From assembly GCA_039679385.1 (NCBI GenBank), contig JBDKVB010000097.1:25686-89685 (forward strand): a DNA stretch of 64,000 nucleotides. The letters run 5' to 3'. The notes beneath the pieces were generated by a model that had not been told where the DNA came from, ran no database searches, and worked only from the letters and a program-made list of their open reading frames with translations. Below, one piece after another: positions 8,436-19,300 of this stretch. The translations under genes were made by a program, and so were the position numbers. Positions within the stretch are counted from its first letter, which is position 1; every line of letters starts with the position of its first letter. This stretch comes from Armatimonadia bacterium (GTDB lineage: Bacteria > Armatimonadota > Zipacnadia > Zipacnadales > JABUFB01).

Positions 8436-9337
8436 CGCTGGTCCTCCCAGACCTTGTGTCCTGCTGGAACCGTCTTGACTGCCCGCACCCAGAACCTGCG
8501 ATCCTGGAGGCGCTGAGCCATGTCACGGGCATGCGCTGCGTCCTCGGCGACCCCGAATACCGCAGAGCCCGAGCCGGTCATCTCGGCCCCAAGCGCTCCG
8601 ACCTCCCGCAGTTCGTCGACTACCTCGTCGATCTGCGGGTAGCGCTGAGCCACCTTGTCCCGGAAGGTGTTGACCAGACTCCCGGCGATTGCGGCCGGCT
8701 CCGCGCCCTGGGTCAGATGCTCGGCAAGTGCCTTCACCTGCTCGCCGCTGGTGAAGTCGGCGGGCTGGAGCAGTGAGTAGGCCTCCGGCGTGGACACAGA
8801 GCAGTCGGGACGCGCCAGGACCAGATGGTACTCGCGCGGGCAGGGAACCGGGGTCACGATTTCGCCGCGTCCACTGCACAGCGCAGCGCCTCCGCGCACG
8901 AATAGAGCAGTATCTGAGCCCAGCTTGCCCGCCAGCTCAAGCAGGCTCTCGGTGTCACCCTTCCTGCTGAGCCGTGACAAGGCCATCAGGACCGCCACAG
9001 CATCGCTGCTGCCGCCGCCAAGGCCACTACCCACAGGCACTTCCTTGGAAAGCCACAGGTCAACCGCCTCCGGCCAGCCAAAGCGTTCACGGAAGGCCAG
9101 TGCGGCCTTCCAGCACAGGTTGGAGGGACTCGCCGGCGCAGGCCAGTCACCTTCGACACTGAGGGTGACGGGTGGTGCCGGCGGCACCAGGTCCCGCACG
9201 GAGACACGCAACTGGTCACACAGGGACACCGTCTGGGTCAGCGTGCGGATCTCGTGGTACCCGTCGGGGCGCTTGCCCAGAAGCTCCAGCGCCCAGTTGA
9301 TCTTGGCATAGGCGTCAAGGCCCAGTGAAGCGGTCAA
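8432..9337 (-). CDS. ispE: 4-diphosphocytidyl-2-C-methyl-D-erythritol kinase
   Basis: GHMP-family kinase of the non-mevalonate (MEP) isoprenoid pathway; it phosphorylates CDP-ME at the 2-hydroxyl. The 301 residues show the N-terminal AYAKIN motif with the catalytic Lys, KRPDGYHEI, the ATP loop PVGSGLGGGSSDA (about 103-115) and the catalytic Asp in LGSDTALFV. It overlaps ksgA upstream and the nucleotidyltransferase downstream, each by an ATGA. A ksgA-ispE order is common in bacteria. It shows that isoprenoids are made through the MEP route. Confidence 0.95.
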   Translation of the reverse strand: MTASLGLDAYAKINWALELLGKRPDGYHEIRTLTQTVSLCDQLRVSVRDLVPPAPPVTLSVEGDWPAPASPSNLCWKAALAFRERFGWPEAVDLWLSKEVPVGSGLGGGSSDAVAVLMALSRLSRKGDTESLLELAGKLGSDTALFVRGGAALCSGRGEIVTPVPCPREYHLVLARPDCSVSTPEAYSLLQPADFTSGEQVKALAEHLTQGAEPAAIAGSLVNTFRDKVAQRYPQIDEVVDELREVGALGAEMTGSGSAVFGVAEDAAHARDMAQRLQDRRFWVRAVKTVPAGHKVWEDQR

Positions 9338-10245
9338 GGCGTCTCCTTGTGCCCGGCGATTGAGTTACCGAGGGCGACGAACTCCGTGAAGCTCAGCGTC
9401 TCGCCCCGGCGTTGGCCGTCGATTCCGGCGCTGACGAGCACCTCCTGGGCCTGCTCGCGTGTCAGGCTCAGATCGGGCGACGATGCCAGGGCCTTCGCCA
9501 GCGTTTTGCGTCGGTAGCCGAAGCTAGCCCGCAGCCCCAGGAAGAAGGAGACCGGGTCGCGGACCTCCCGTGGCTGCTCACGGCGCGGGATCATCCGCAG
9601 CGCCGAGGAGGCCACGCCTGGCTGTGGCAGGAAGACGCTGGGCCCCAGGCGACAGAGCTCCTCCACGCGTTCCATGTAGTAGGTGCAGAAAACAGTCAGC
9701 GAGCCGTACTCGGCGGTCCCCGGACGCGCGGTCAACCGTTGCGCAACTTCTCGCTGGACCGTGACGATGACCCCGAGAAAGGGCGGACTGGTCAGGAACA
9801 GCTTCTCGAGAATCGGGGTGGTCACGTAGTAGGGCAGGTTCCCCACGGCGACGGAGCCGGGGCTCAGCTCGTCCAGGCCCTCAGCCTCCAAAAAGTCGCC
9901 CATGCGCAGCTCGACGCCCGCGTATGACACCAGCAGCTCGCGCAGCGGCGCCTCAAGCTTGCGGTCCTTCTCGAAGGCCACGACTTCGACACCGCCGTCG
10001 GCCAGGGCAGTAGTCAGCGCGCCCAGACCGGGGCCCACCTCGACGATCCGCTTCGGCTGGAACTCAAGTGCCGCCGCCGCAATCTTGCGGGCGAGGTTGT
10101 CGTCGATCAGGAAGTTCTGCCCCAGCGACTTCACCGGGCGCAGTTGGTGGCTCTCGAGCAGTGTCCGCGTCCGCTGCAGGAGGGACAGCGATGTCAGCGC
10201 TCCGGCGTCTGAGGCGCCAGCGCGCTCTAGTGAGGGATCATTCAT
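9334..10245 (-). CDS. ksgA: 16S rRNA dimethyladenosine transferase
   Basis: KsgA/RsmA dimethylates two adjacent adenosines near the 3' end of 16S rRNA during 30S maturation. The 303-residue product has KSLGQNFLID, the SAM-binding loop VEVGPGLGALT, the acidic VVAFEKD strand and the catalytic motif GNLPYYVTTP. The N-terminus has about 35 extra residues before the conserved block. It starts 120 bases after the stop of the giant repeat protein gene, on the same strand, and is coupled to ispE by ATGA. Confidence 0.96.
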   Translation of the reverse strand: MNDPSLERAGASDAGALTSLSLLQRTRTLLESHQLRPVKSLGQNFLIDDNLARKIAAAALEFQPKRIVEVGPGLGALTTALADGGVEVVAFEKDRKLEAPLRELLVSYAGVELRMGDFLEAEGLDELSPGSVAVGNLPYYVTTPILEKLFLTSPPFLGVIVTVQREVAQRLTARPGTAEYGSLTVFCTYYMERVEELCRLGPSVFLPQPGVASSALRMIPRREQPREVRDPVSFFLGLRASFGYRRKTLAKALASSPDLSLTREQAQEVLVSAGIDGQRRGETLSFTEFVALGNSIAGHKETP

Positions 10246-10365
10246 TGAGGTCGGCCTCGTGCAGTGTGCAGTGAGGAGGGCAATTCGCGGCGACAGGCCA
10301 GACGTCCTGCATACCGGCGGAAGAAGGCCGGGCCTGCAGGACGTGGGCGAGGAGACTGGCGGCGG

Positions 10366-13300
10366 TTAGCCCGTGATCGCTTCGGCGGCGGCCTCCATCA
10401 TCTCGGCGATCCAGACCTCCGGTTCGCGCGCGGCTGCTTTCCGCAGGGCCGGTGCGGCACTGGGATGACCGTCCTGGCGCAGAACCTGGGCAGCAGCGGC
10501 TCTGACGTCGGCGGAGTCATGCTGCAGCAGGCCCACGATGCCCTGCCGCAAGGCGCCAGTCATCAGCGCGGGTGCGACGGAAGCGGCAACCATGCGGACG
10601 TTGGTGTCGCTGTCGGCCAGCGCGTCGACGAGGACCAGGGCGTCCTCGCCGGTAGCCAGGCGACGCAAGGCACCGACGGAGGCGACCCTGACCTTGGGAG
10701 CCGGGTCCTGCAGGCCGGCCAGGACAGCCTCACGGCCCCTCGGATCACCAATGCGTCCCAGAGCTCGGAAGGCGTCTGAACGGGCGTCTGGTGCGTCCTG
10801 GCGCGCCAGGAGCACCAGGGTATCCACGGCCTGCGGTCCGAGCTGTCCCAGGGCCCAGCAGGCTGCATAGCGACGTTCCGGATCTCCGGACAGGGCGTCC
10901 TCGGAGAGTGCCTCCATCGCAGAATCACCGAACAGAGGCAGGGACTCGATCGCTGCGTTGCAGACGCCTTCGTCCTCGTCTCGGAGCATCCCGAGGAGCA
11001 GCTTAAGGGCCTGCGGATCGCGCGGCACTTCACGCAGAGCGCAGGCAACAGCGGTTCTCACCTGCGGATCGGGATGGTGAATGTACGGGTACAGCATCGG
11101 GATCTCGTCGGCCGAAAGGTGACGGAAGGCCCGGGTGACGGCCTCACGAACCCGCTCGCTGGAGTCGTCGATCAGCGACACCAGGGCGAGGGCAACCGTT
11201 CCGCCAAGGTCGGCGAGAGCCTCGGCGGCCTGCCCGCGGGTATCGTCATCGGGCGAGTGCAGGGCCGTCTCGAGGCTGGTCAGGCCGTCTGGATGCCCCA
11301 GGCGTGCGAGTCCTGCAGCGGCCGACACCTGGACCAACTCGTCGCTCTCTCTGTGCATGGCCTCGCGCAAGGCCGAGACAGCCCGTGGCGAGGTGCTGCG
11401 TCCCAGGGCAGTGCAGACGAGGGCCTTGAGTGCGGTGTCATTGCTGGAGTTCAGTTGCTGCACCAGCAGTTCGGCGCCGCCCTGCTCGATAGTTGCCAGT
11501 ACGTCGGCGGCGGCTCGTCGCACGTCAGGCTCCGGATCGCCCAGGAGTGCGGCCAAGGGTCGAACGGCCTCGGCGCCCATGCGTCCGAGGGCCACCGCTG
11601 CGGCTTTGCGCACGGCCACATCCGGGTCGCGTGCTTTGCGGACGAGGGCACGCAGCGACTGGCTGTCGCCGATGTCGCCGAGGATGACTGCCGCAGCCCG
11701 GCGCACGGGTTCATCCGGATCCGCGAGGAGCTCGTCGACGATTCCGGGAGCGCTCCGAGCAAGGTCGGTGGCGACGGAGGCATAGTCCGGGTCCGGCGGC
11801 GCCTCAGGACGTGCGGCCAGTCGTACCAAGATCGGGATGGCCAGGGACGGGTGCCCCCGCAGAAGCTCAAGGATGACCTGCGCCAACTCCAGGCGCGGGG
11901 TGATGGCGGTCTCGGCCAAGACCTTGATAGCACGCTCGGTCCCGATCTCGCTGAGAGCGATGGCTGCCTCGCGGTTGATCGCCAGCGAGGTGTCCTGGAG
12001 CCGCTGCTGAAGGGTCGGAACCGCCTCTTCCCTACCGTACCGACCGGCCATCTTCACCGCGGCAAAGCGCATCTTCTCGTCGGCGTCGCGAGCGCGCTCC
12101 ATCAGGCTGTAGATCGGGTCGACCGTCATCGCTCGCAGGGCCAGCAGTACCGCTGTGGACACCCGCGGATCGGGATCAGTCAGGCGATCAAGAACCGGGG
12201 CAACCGCTGGACCTCCGAGGGCTCCGAGGGCACTCGCGACTGCACACTGGACCTCGTCGTCGGGATCACTGAGGCGCTTTGCGAGGGGATCAATGACGGC
12301 GTGCGAGTCGAGCACCGCAAGTACCCTGGCGGCCGCGACGCGCATTGCGGGCAACTCGCTGTTCAGCCGGCCCACCAGCGCGGTCTCTGCCGGACGTCCC
12401 AGACGACGCAGGGCGGTAGTCGCCTGCTGGACGACCAGCGGGTCCTCCGAGGTCAGCAGGTCCGTCAGCGGGAGAGCGACTGCCGGTCCCATCACGGGAA
12501 GTGCGTACTCGAGGGCCTCGCGGATCGCCGGACTGGTAGCGCCGACACAACGAACGATGGGCGTTGCTGCACGGGCGTCACCGAGGTCTGCGAGTGCATG
12601 GATCGACTCGGCGACGACGCCGGTGTCCTTGTCCTCGAGCAGATCGATGAGGTCGGGAACCAGCGAGACGTCACCGACGCGGGCGACACCACGAGCGGCC
12701 AAGGTCCGCACCGCCGGATTTGAGTGACCGAGAGCGCGACGCAGCACAGGAGCCGCCACCATACCCATGCGGCCCAGGACCTCAGCACCCACGTTGCGCA
12801 GCCGCTCGTCGTTGTTCTCCAGGAGTGCGACGACCTCGGATAGCGCAGCCTCGCGCAGATCGGCCAGAGCTGCGACCAGGGCTTCGCCACCGTCCGGTGC
12901 CACTGACTGCCGAAGGGAGGCGACCAGCACCGGAACTGCTACTCGACCGATGGCCCGTACGCCTTGACTGGCCTCAGCGCGAACGGCTGCGAGGGGATCA
13001 TAGAGTGCAGCCACCAGCCGCTGGGCTGCCTTCTCACCACCGATGATCGTCAAAGCCCGCAGGGCCGCCACGGTCACATCGGTCTGCTGACCGTTGCTCG
13101 CGCGAAGGAGGGGCTCTACGGCAGCCTCACCGATGCCGGCGAGAGCGAAGACAACGTCATCGCGAACCGTTCCATCGGGGGTCAGGATGCGACTGACGAG
13201 ACCATCGACGGCCGGCTCACCAATGCGTGCGAAGGCTGCGACGGCGGCCTTCGATACCCGGCTGTCCGGGTCCTCAAGAGCGCCGACCAGGTGAGCGATG

Positions 13301-16300
13301 GCACTGACGGCACCGAGCAGACCAAGTGAACCGGCGGCCTCCGCACGGACCTCGGCTGCGGCATCCTTGAGGCGGACGACCAGGTGTGCGATTGCTCGCT
13401 CATCACCAAGGCTCCCAAGCAACCGGGCGGCACCGGCTCTGGCCCCGACCTCCGAAGAGCGGAGGATCGGCAGGACATCGTCGAAGATGTCGCGCTCAAA
13501 CCGGCCCAGAAGGTCGGCGGCGGACAGGGCGCCGGGAAGCTTGCCGGCACGCAGGACATCGAGAGCGCTCCCGGCAACCGAGGGGCCGATCTGCTGCAGG
13601 GAGTCGACGGCCACCTGGCGGACAGGTTCGGCTGGATCGTCGAGGAGGCCGAGGAAGTCCCCGGTCGCCTCGGCGCCGGCCACGGAGAAGAGGGCTCTCG
13701 CAGCGGCAGTTCGAACGGCAACAGAGTCGCGGGTCAGGCACTCGCGCAGTACCGGCGCGGCAGCGTCGCCGGCCACGGCCATGGCGCGGACGATGCGCTC
13801 ATCCAGTTCGCCGTTCTCGCGCACGAGTCTCGGCACCAGGACCTCGTAGGCGACGTCGCCCAGGGCCCCCATAGCCTCGACAGCAGCATCGAAGACAGCC
13901 TCCTGCGAGTCACCCAGGGCCTCCACCAGGGCTTCAGCAGCCTGTCGATTGCCGAAGCGAGCCAGGGCAGTGCAGGCAGCGCAGCGGACGGCAACGTCAT
14001 CGTCGACGAGGCAGGCCTCCACAGTGCCCTGATCCGAAGGTCGAAGAGCATAGGAGAGGGTCTGCAGGGCAGCGAGTCGCGCCTCCACGTTCCCGTCGGA
14101 GAGGAGATGGGCCACCAGGTCGAGGACTTCGTCGCCCTGAACGGACAGGGCCCGCGCGTAGTACTCACGGAGCACCGGGTCCGTGGTGGCGAAGTGGTCC
14201 AGCAGAGGCCGGGCACCCGCTGTTCCGTAGGCCCGGAGTGCCCGTGCAGCCGCCATGCGGACCTGCTCATCCGAGTCGAGGACCGTCGCGGCCAGAGGCG
14301 CAAGGGCATCCTCGGGCTTCATGCGCTCCAGCACCCGAGCTGCCAGGGCTCGTCGCGTCGGAGTCTCGTCGGAGAGCATGCCCAGGATGACACCGTGGGA
14401 CACGTCTTCCAGGCGAGCCAGACACTCATGGAGAGCTGCAACCTGCGCGTACTGCGGGTCCTCCAGGCGCTCCAGGAGCAGAGGAACCGACGCAGCGCCA
14501 AAGCTGCAGATGGCATCGACCCGCGCACCCCGCGCCACCGTGTCTTCGTCGGAGATACCCTTGATGAGCTGAGGGAGCGCCTCGAGATAGCGGAAGCGCT
14601 GCACGGCACCGGCGGCAGCGGCACGGACAGCGGCTTCAGGGTCTGTGAGGTGAGCTGTGACCTGCGGCGCAACGGCAGCGTCGCCGATGTCGGTCAGGGC
14701 GCGGATCGCCTCGACACGGGCCTCCACAGGACTGCCCGGGATGCCCTGCACCAGCGCAGAGACGGCGGCCAGGCCAATCCGCGCGAGAGTAGCGCCAGCG
14801 GCACTGCAGGCAGGTGCAACTCCCTTGAGGAGAACCGCATGCACTTGTGCAACGGCGTTAGCACCGAACTCGGCCAGAGCCTCCTCGGCTGCCGCCCGGA
14901 CTGCCATCGCGGAAACGCCGAGACAACCGGCCAGGGGCGCCATAGAGGCCGGCTGCTTGACCCGCATCAGGACTTCGATCGTGCGCGTGCGGACCGCGAC
15001 GTCGTCGCGCTCGAGGTACGAGTGCAAGGCAGCGAGAGCCGGCTCGCCCAGGGCTGTCAGTGCGGTCAGGAGCACCTCGTCCTCGGGGCCGGTCTCCTCG
15101 ACGAGGATGGTCGCCAGGGCCTCGCCACCGACTTCGCCGAGGGCCCTGAGGCCCTCGACCGCTCTGTCAGTGACCTTTGGTTCGGGGTCGCGGAGAGCCT
15201 GCACCAACATCGCAGCGCAGTCCGGAGTCTGCCACTCGGCAAGGGCATCACAGACCGCGAGCCGCACCGCAACCGACGGGTCCTGCAACAGGGTGCTGAG
15301 TACCGGGAGGTCACCGGGACGCTGCGACAAGGCCACAACCTCGGCGATGCCGAGGCGCCCGCTGACGTGCGCAGTCTCGCAGGCCCTGACAGCGGCATCG
15401 ACGCCGGCGTCGCCGATTTCCACGAGTGCCCGGGAGACCCGCTGCCGACGCACGACGTCCGGCTCCTCGAGGCACTGAGCGGCTGCTTCGGCTCCCCTTT
15501 GGCCTGCGACCGAAAGGGTGACCAGAGCGGCCTCGCGGACCTGGGCATCCTCATCAGCAAGCAGCGGCGCGACACACATCGCGTGTGCGGAAGTGTCCAG
15601 CAGCCCGAGGGCCTTCACCGCCATCCAGCGCAAATGGTGCTCCTCAGAGCTGAGCATCTCCACACACTGCTGGGCTGCGGGCTCGTCCAGACGGCGCAGG
15701 ATTGCGACGACCTGGCGCTCACTTGACCAGCCGTGGTGGTCCAGATCCTCGAGGACGTTCGCAACGGCCAGAGCACCGAAGCCCACGACGACCTCAGCCT
15801 TGGCCTCGCGGACCTCGGGCACCTCGCTGTCGAGGTTCTGGAGTAGCGTGCCGATCGCCGGTGCATAGCGGAACCGCTGTAGGGCTCGCGCCGCTGCGAT
15901 CCGGACGCCATCGACCGGATCTGACAGGTAGTCGAGGATCTCCGGCGCGGGCAGCGGGTCGCCGATCTCACACAGGGTCTCGATGACCCGGCGTCTGGCG
16001 GTCGCATCGGCTGCAGGCAGCATCTCCGTCAAGGGATCGACGGCGGCCTGACCGAAGGCAAGGAGGGTCTGCTGGACAAGGTCGATGCTGTTGGCCTCGC
16101 CGCGCTGGAGGTGCTGCAGCAGGTATGGCAAAGAGGCTTCGCCAATCCGCAGAAGCGCTCCTGCGCCAGCCTCACGGACCTGCGCGACGTCATCAGAAAG
16201 CAACTCGGCAAGGACTGGAGCGTCGTCGCCGGCCCCCAGGTGCCCAAGAGCCCGTGCTGCGGCCACTCGGAACTGCGGCTCGGAGGAGGTCAGGCATCCG

Positions 16301-19300
16301 CGCACGAGCGACATGCCAGTGGCTTCAGGCAACTCGAGAACCCGGGCGACGCGGGCATCCAGTTCGTCGGACTCGGTGACCAGGCGCTGCACGATGAGCG
16401 GATGGGCCACAGCGCCAAGGCCGTGTAGAGCGGAGACGACCGCCTCGTATACTCTCTCGTCGGGGTCGGCGAGGGCGTCCAGCAGCACGACGGCCACCTC
16501 GGCCGAGCGGTAGCGTGACAAGGCCCAGGTGGCAGCGACGCGGACCTGTGGCACCTCGTCGCGAAGCCTTGCCGTGAGAGGGGCGAAGTCTGCGTCACGG
16601 CGAACGCGTCCCAGGGCGAGGATGACCCCGGCGCGCATGGCTGGGTCGGTGTCGTCAAGGTGCTCGGCGGCGATGTCCAGGAACTCCTCGGACTGTGCAG
16701 CCACGGCTGCCATGTACAGCTTGGCCACATCATGATCCGGGTGCCTGAGGCCGTCGAGGAGCGGGACTGATAGGTGCGACGGAAGGGCTGCCAGTGCCAG
16801 GGCGGCTGCAGCACGCACCTCGGAGCTCTCGTCAACGACCAGGGCCAGAAGCTGCGGCGCAGCACGCTCCACCTTCATGTCTAGCAGCGTACGTGTCGCG
16901 AGAAGACGGCGCTCGGGACGCTTGTCGCCCAGCAGCTCCAGGATGGCCTCTTCGACGATGTCACCAAGAGTCGCCAGCGCCCGTGCCAGAGCCGGTGAGC
17001 TGGCCCAGCCCGGGTCCTCCATGCGCTCCAGGAGGAGGGGAACGGCCACTTCGCCGAAGCTGCAGATAGCCTGCAGTCGGGCATCACGCGAGGGCTCGGT
17101 GTCGCCGTCGATGCCGTCGAGGAGATCGGGAATCGCGGCTTCGTCATGGATGGTCCTGAGTGCGTTCGCCGCCGCAACGCGCATGCGCTCGTCGTTGTTG
17201 CGCAGCCACCCGACGAAGTGCGAGGCGCAGCCAATCGGGTTGATCCGCGCAATCACATCGATGGCGGCGTCACGACGTTCAACGGTCCGGTCTTCCGCAG
17301 CAGCCAGCAGTGGCGGGACGGCGCAGTCACCAAGTCGCTCCAGACAGTCACCGGCAGGAGTGACGAGGGCCTCGTCTCCCGTGGTCAAGGCAGACACCAG
17401 GGCGGCGACGGCGTTTGCCCCAGCTCGTACGAGAGCGTCGGCCGCTGCCTGCTGGACAGTCAGTTCCGGATCCGCGAGCAGAGAGGCCACCTGCGGGAAG
17501 GTGTCGGTATGGCCCAGGGCACACAGGCAGCTCACTGCTCCGGCACGACGCAGCGCCGTGGGTGAGGCGAGTGCGGTGAGCAGTGCCTGTGCTGCAACGT
17601 CGTCGAAGATGCTCAGCGCGCGGATGACCTGTGCGGGTGGCGCGACGAGGTTGGGCTCGAAGGCATCCAGGATCGCCTGGACTGCCAGGATGCCGTGATC
17701 GGCCAGAGCCTCGATGGCCGCCTCGCAGACCGTGCGGTCTTCGTCGTTGACCAGCGGAGCGGCAGTGGCGAGGTCGCCCATTCGCACTAGGATCTGGACC
17801 GCCAGGGCGCGTACCTGCGCCTCTGGATCGGTCGCGGCGATGGAGACGGCGAGGCGCGCAGTAGCGCCCCCGAGGGCTTCCAGACCTCGCAGGGCAGCCA
17901 TACGCCCAGCCATCGGGGAGTCCACCGCGGCATTCGCGAGAGTCTGGAGCGCGGGCTCGCCAACGGACACCATCAGATCGACGGCGGCGTCTCGCAGGCT
18001 TGCCTCCTGGGAAGCCAGCTTCTCACCCAGGAGCGGCAGCGCGAGATCCACATGGTCAGTGAGGTAGTCGCGGGCGGCCTCTCCCAGGTCTCCGGAGATC
18101 GCGATCAGATCGACCACGAGCGGCACGCCGTCGCTGACCTGCATGCTCTGCAGGACCCGGATCGCCATGGCTCGGCGAGTGTCCGGCGCCTCAGTGAGGA
18201 CGTCAAGGATCGCCGGCAAGGCGAGGTCTGTCATCCGCCCCAGGGAGGTGACAACGGATTCCCGCAGCACCGGGTTCGGATCATCCAGATGCTCGAGAAG
18301 GATCGGGATGGCTTCGTCGCCGAAGCTGACGATGGTGTCCTGGGCCGGAACGCGGACGCTATCATCACGTTCGGCCATGACCTGAACCAGGGGCTCGAGA
18401 CACGTTGCGGAACCAACCTGGGCCAGCGCCGTGATGGCTCGGACCCGGAAGGGGCTGTTGAAGTCGAGTAGGAGCTCGACGAGAGGCTGTACCGACATCT
18501 CGCCCAGCAAGGCGAAACACTCACGGCCCAGCTCCTCGGCGGGAGCACTGTCGCCCAGGAACCCTCGAAGGACGTGAGGCAAGGCCTCCCGACCGAAGCG
18601 TCGGACGGCGGACCGCACGGATCCGCGCACCTCGTCGTCGAGGTCGCCCATCAGGCCGGGCAGCAGGTCAAGCAAGTCCTGGTGCTCAAGCGCTACCAGG
18701 CAGTTGATCGCCCCGGCTCGCACGTGAGCCGACTGCGAACGTGCCAGGTCCATCAGCCCGGCGGCGGCAGCATCCCCCATCGCGCGAAGTGTTAGCGTGA
18801 CGATCGGCTCGGGAAGTCGACTGCGCAGGCTGTAGTAGTCGATCAGCGCGGTGAGCGCGTCGCGTCCATGAACCAGGAGCGAGTTGGCTGCGGCACTCCG
18901 CACCTCGGCGTCCGTGTCTGCAATGAGGCGGCACAGGGCGGATAGACCGTCCGCGGTCCGCACCAGCCCAAGCGCGCTCGCGGCATGGACCCGCACCACT
19001 CCCGCTTCGTCACGAGTGGCCTCAACGATCGGCTCGCGTGCGATCCCTGCCCCTGACAGGGCGAGGGCGTCCAGGGCAGCGACCCTGGCGACCTCCTCAC
19101 CGGTGCTCAAGACTTCCACGAGGGCCTGCAGTCCAGTCGGACCAAGGGCGACACAGATGTCCGCCGCGATCCTCCGGAGCTCAGAGCGCTCGGCACGCAG
19201 CTTCTCAACTAGTGCGGGGAGAGAGAGAGCGGGCAGTTGGAGAGCGAACTCCCGTGCGGCCTCTCCCACAGGCGCCGGTGTGTCAAGCAGCTCGAGAACC

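Noticed and set aside
11335..11349. An ESDEL motif near the end of the HEAT array, like the super-repeat anchor
   Set aside because: Lies 199, not 228, residues after its anchor, so it is out of register and may be chance.
13384..15726. 780-codon antisense frame inside the giant repeat gene
   Set aside because: High GC and periodic repeats create long antisense frames; no recognisable protein motif.
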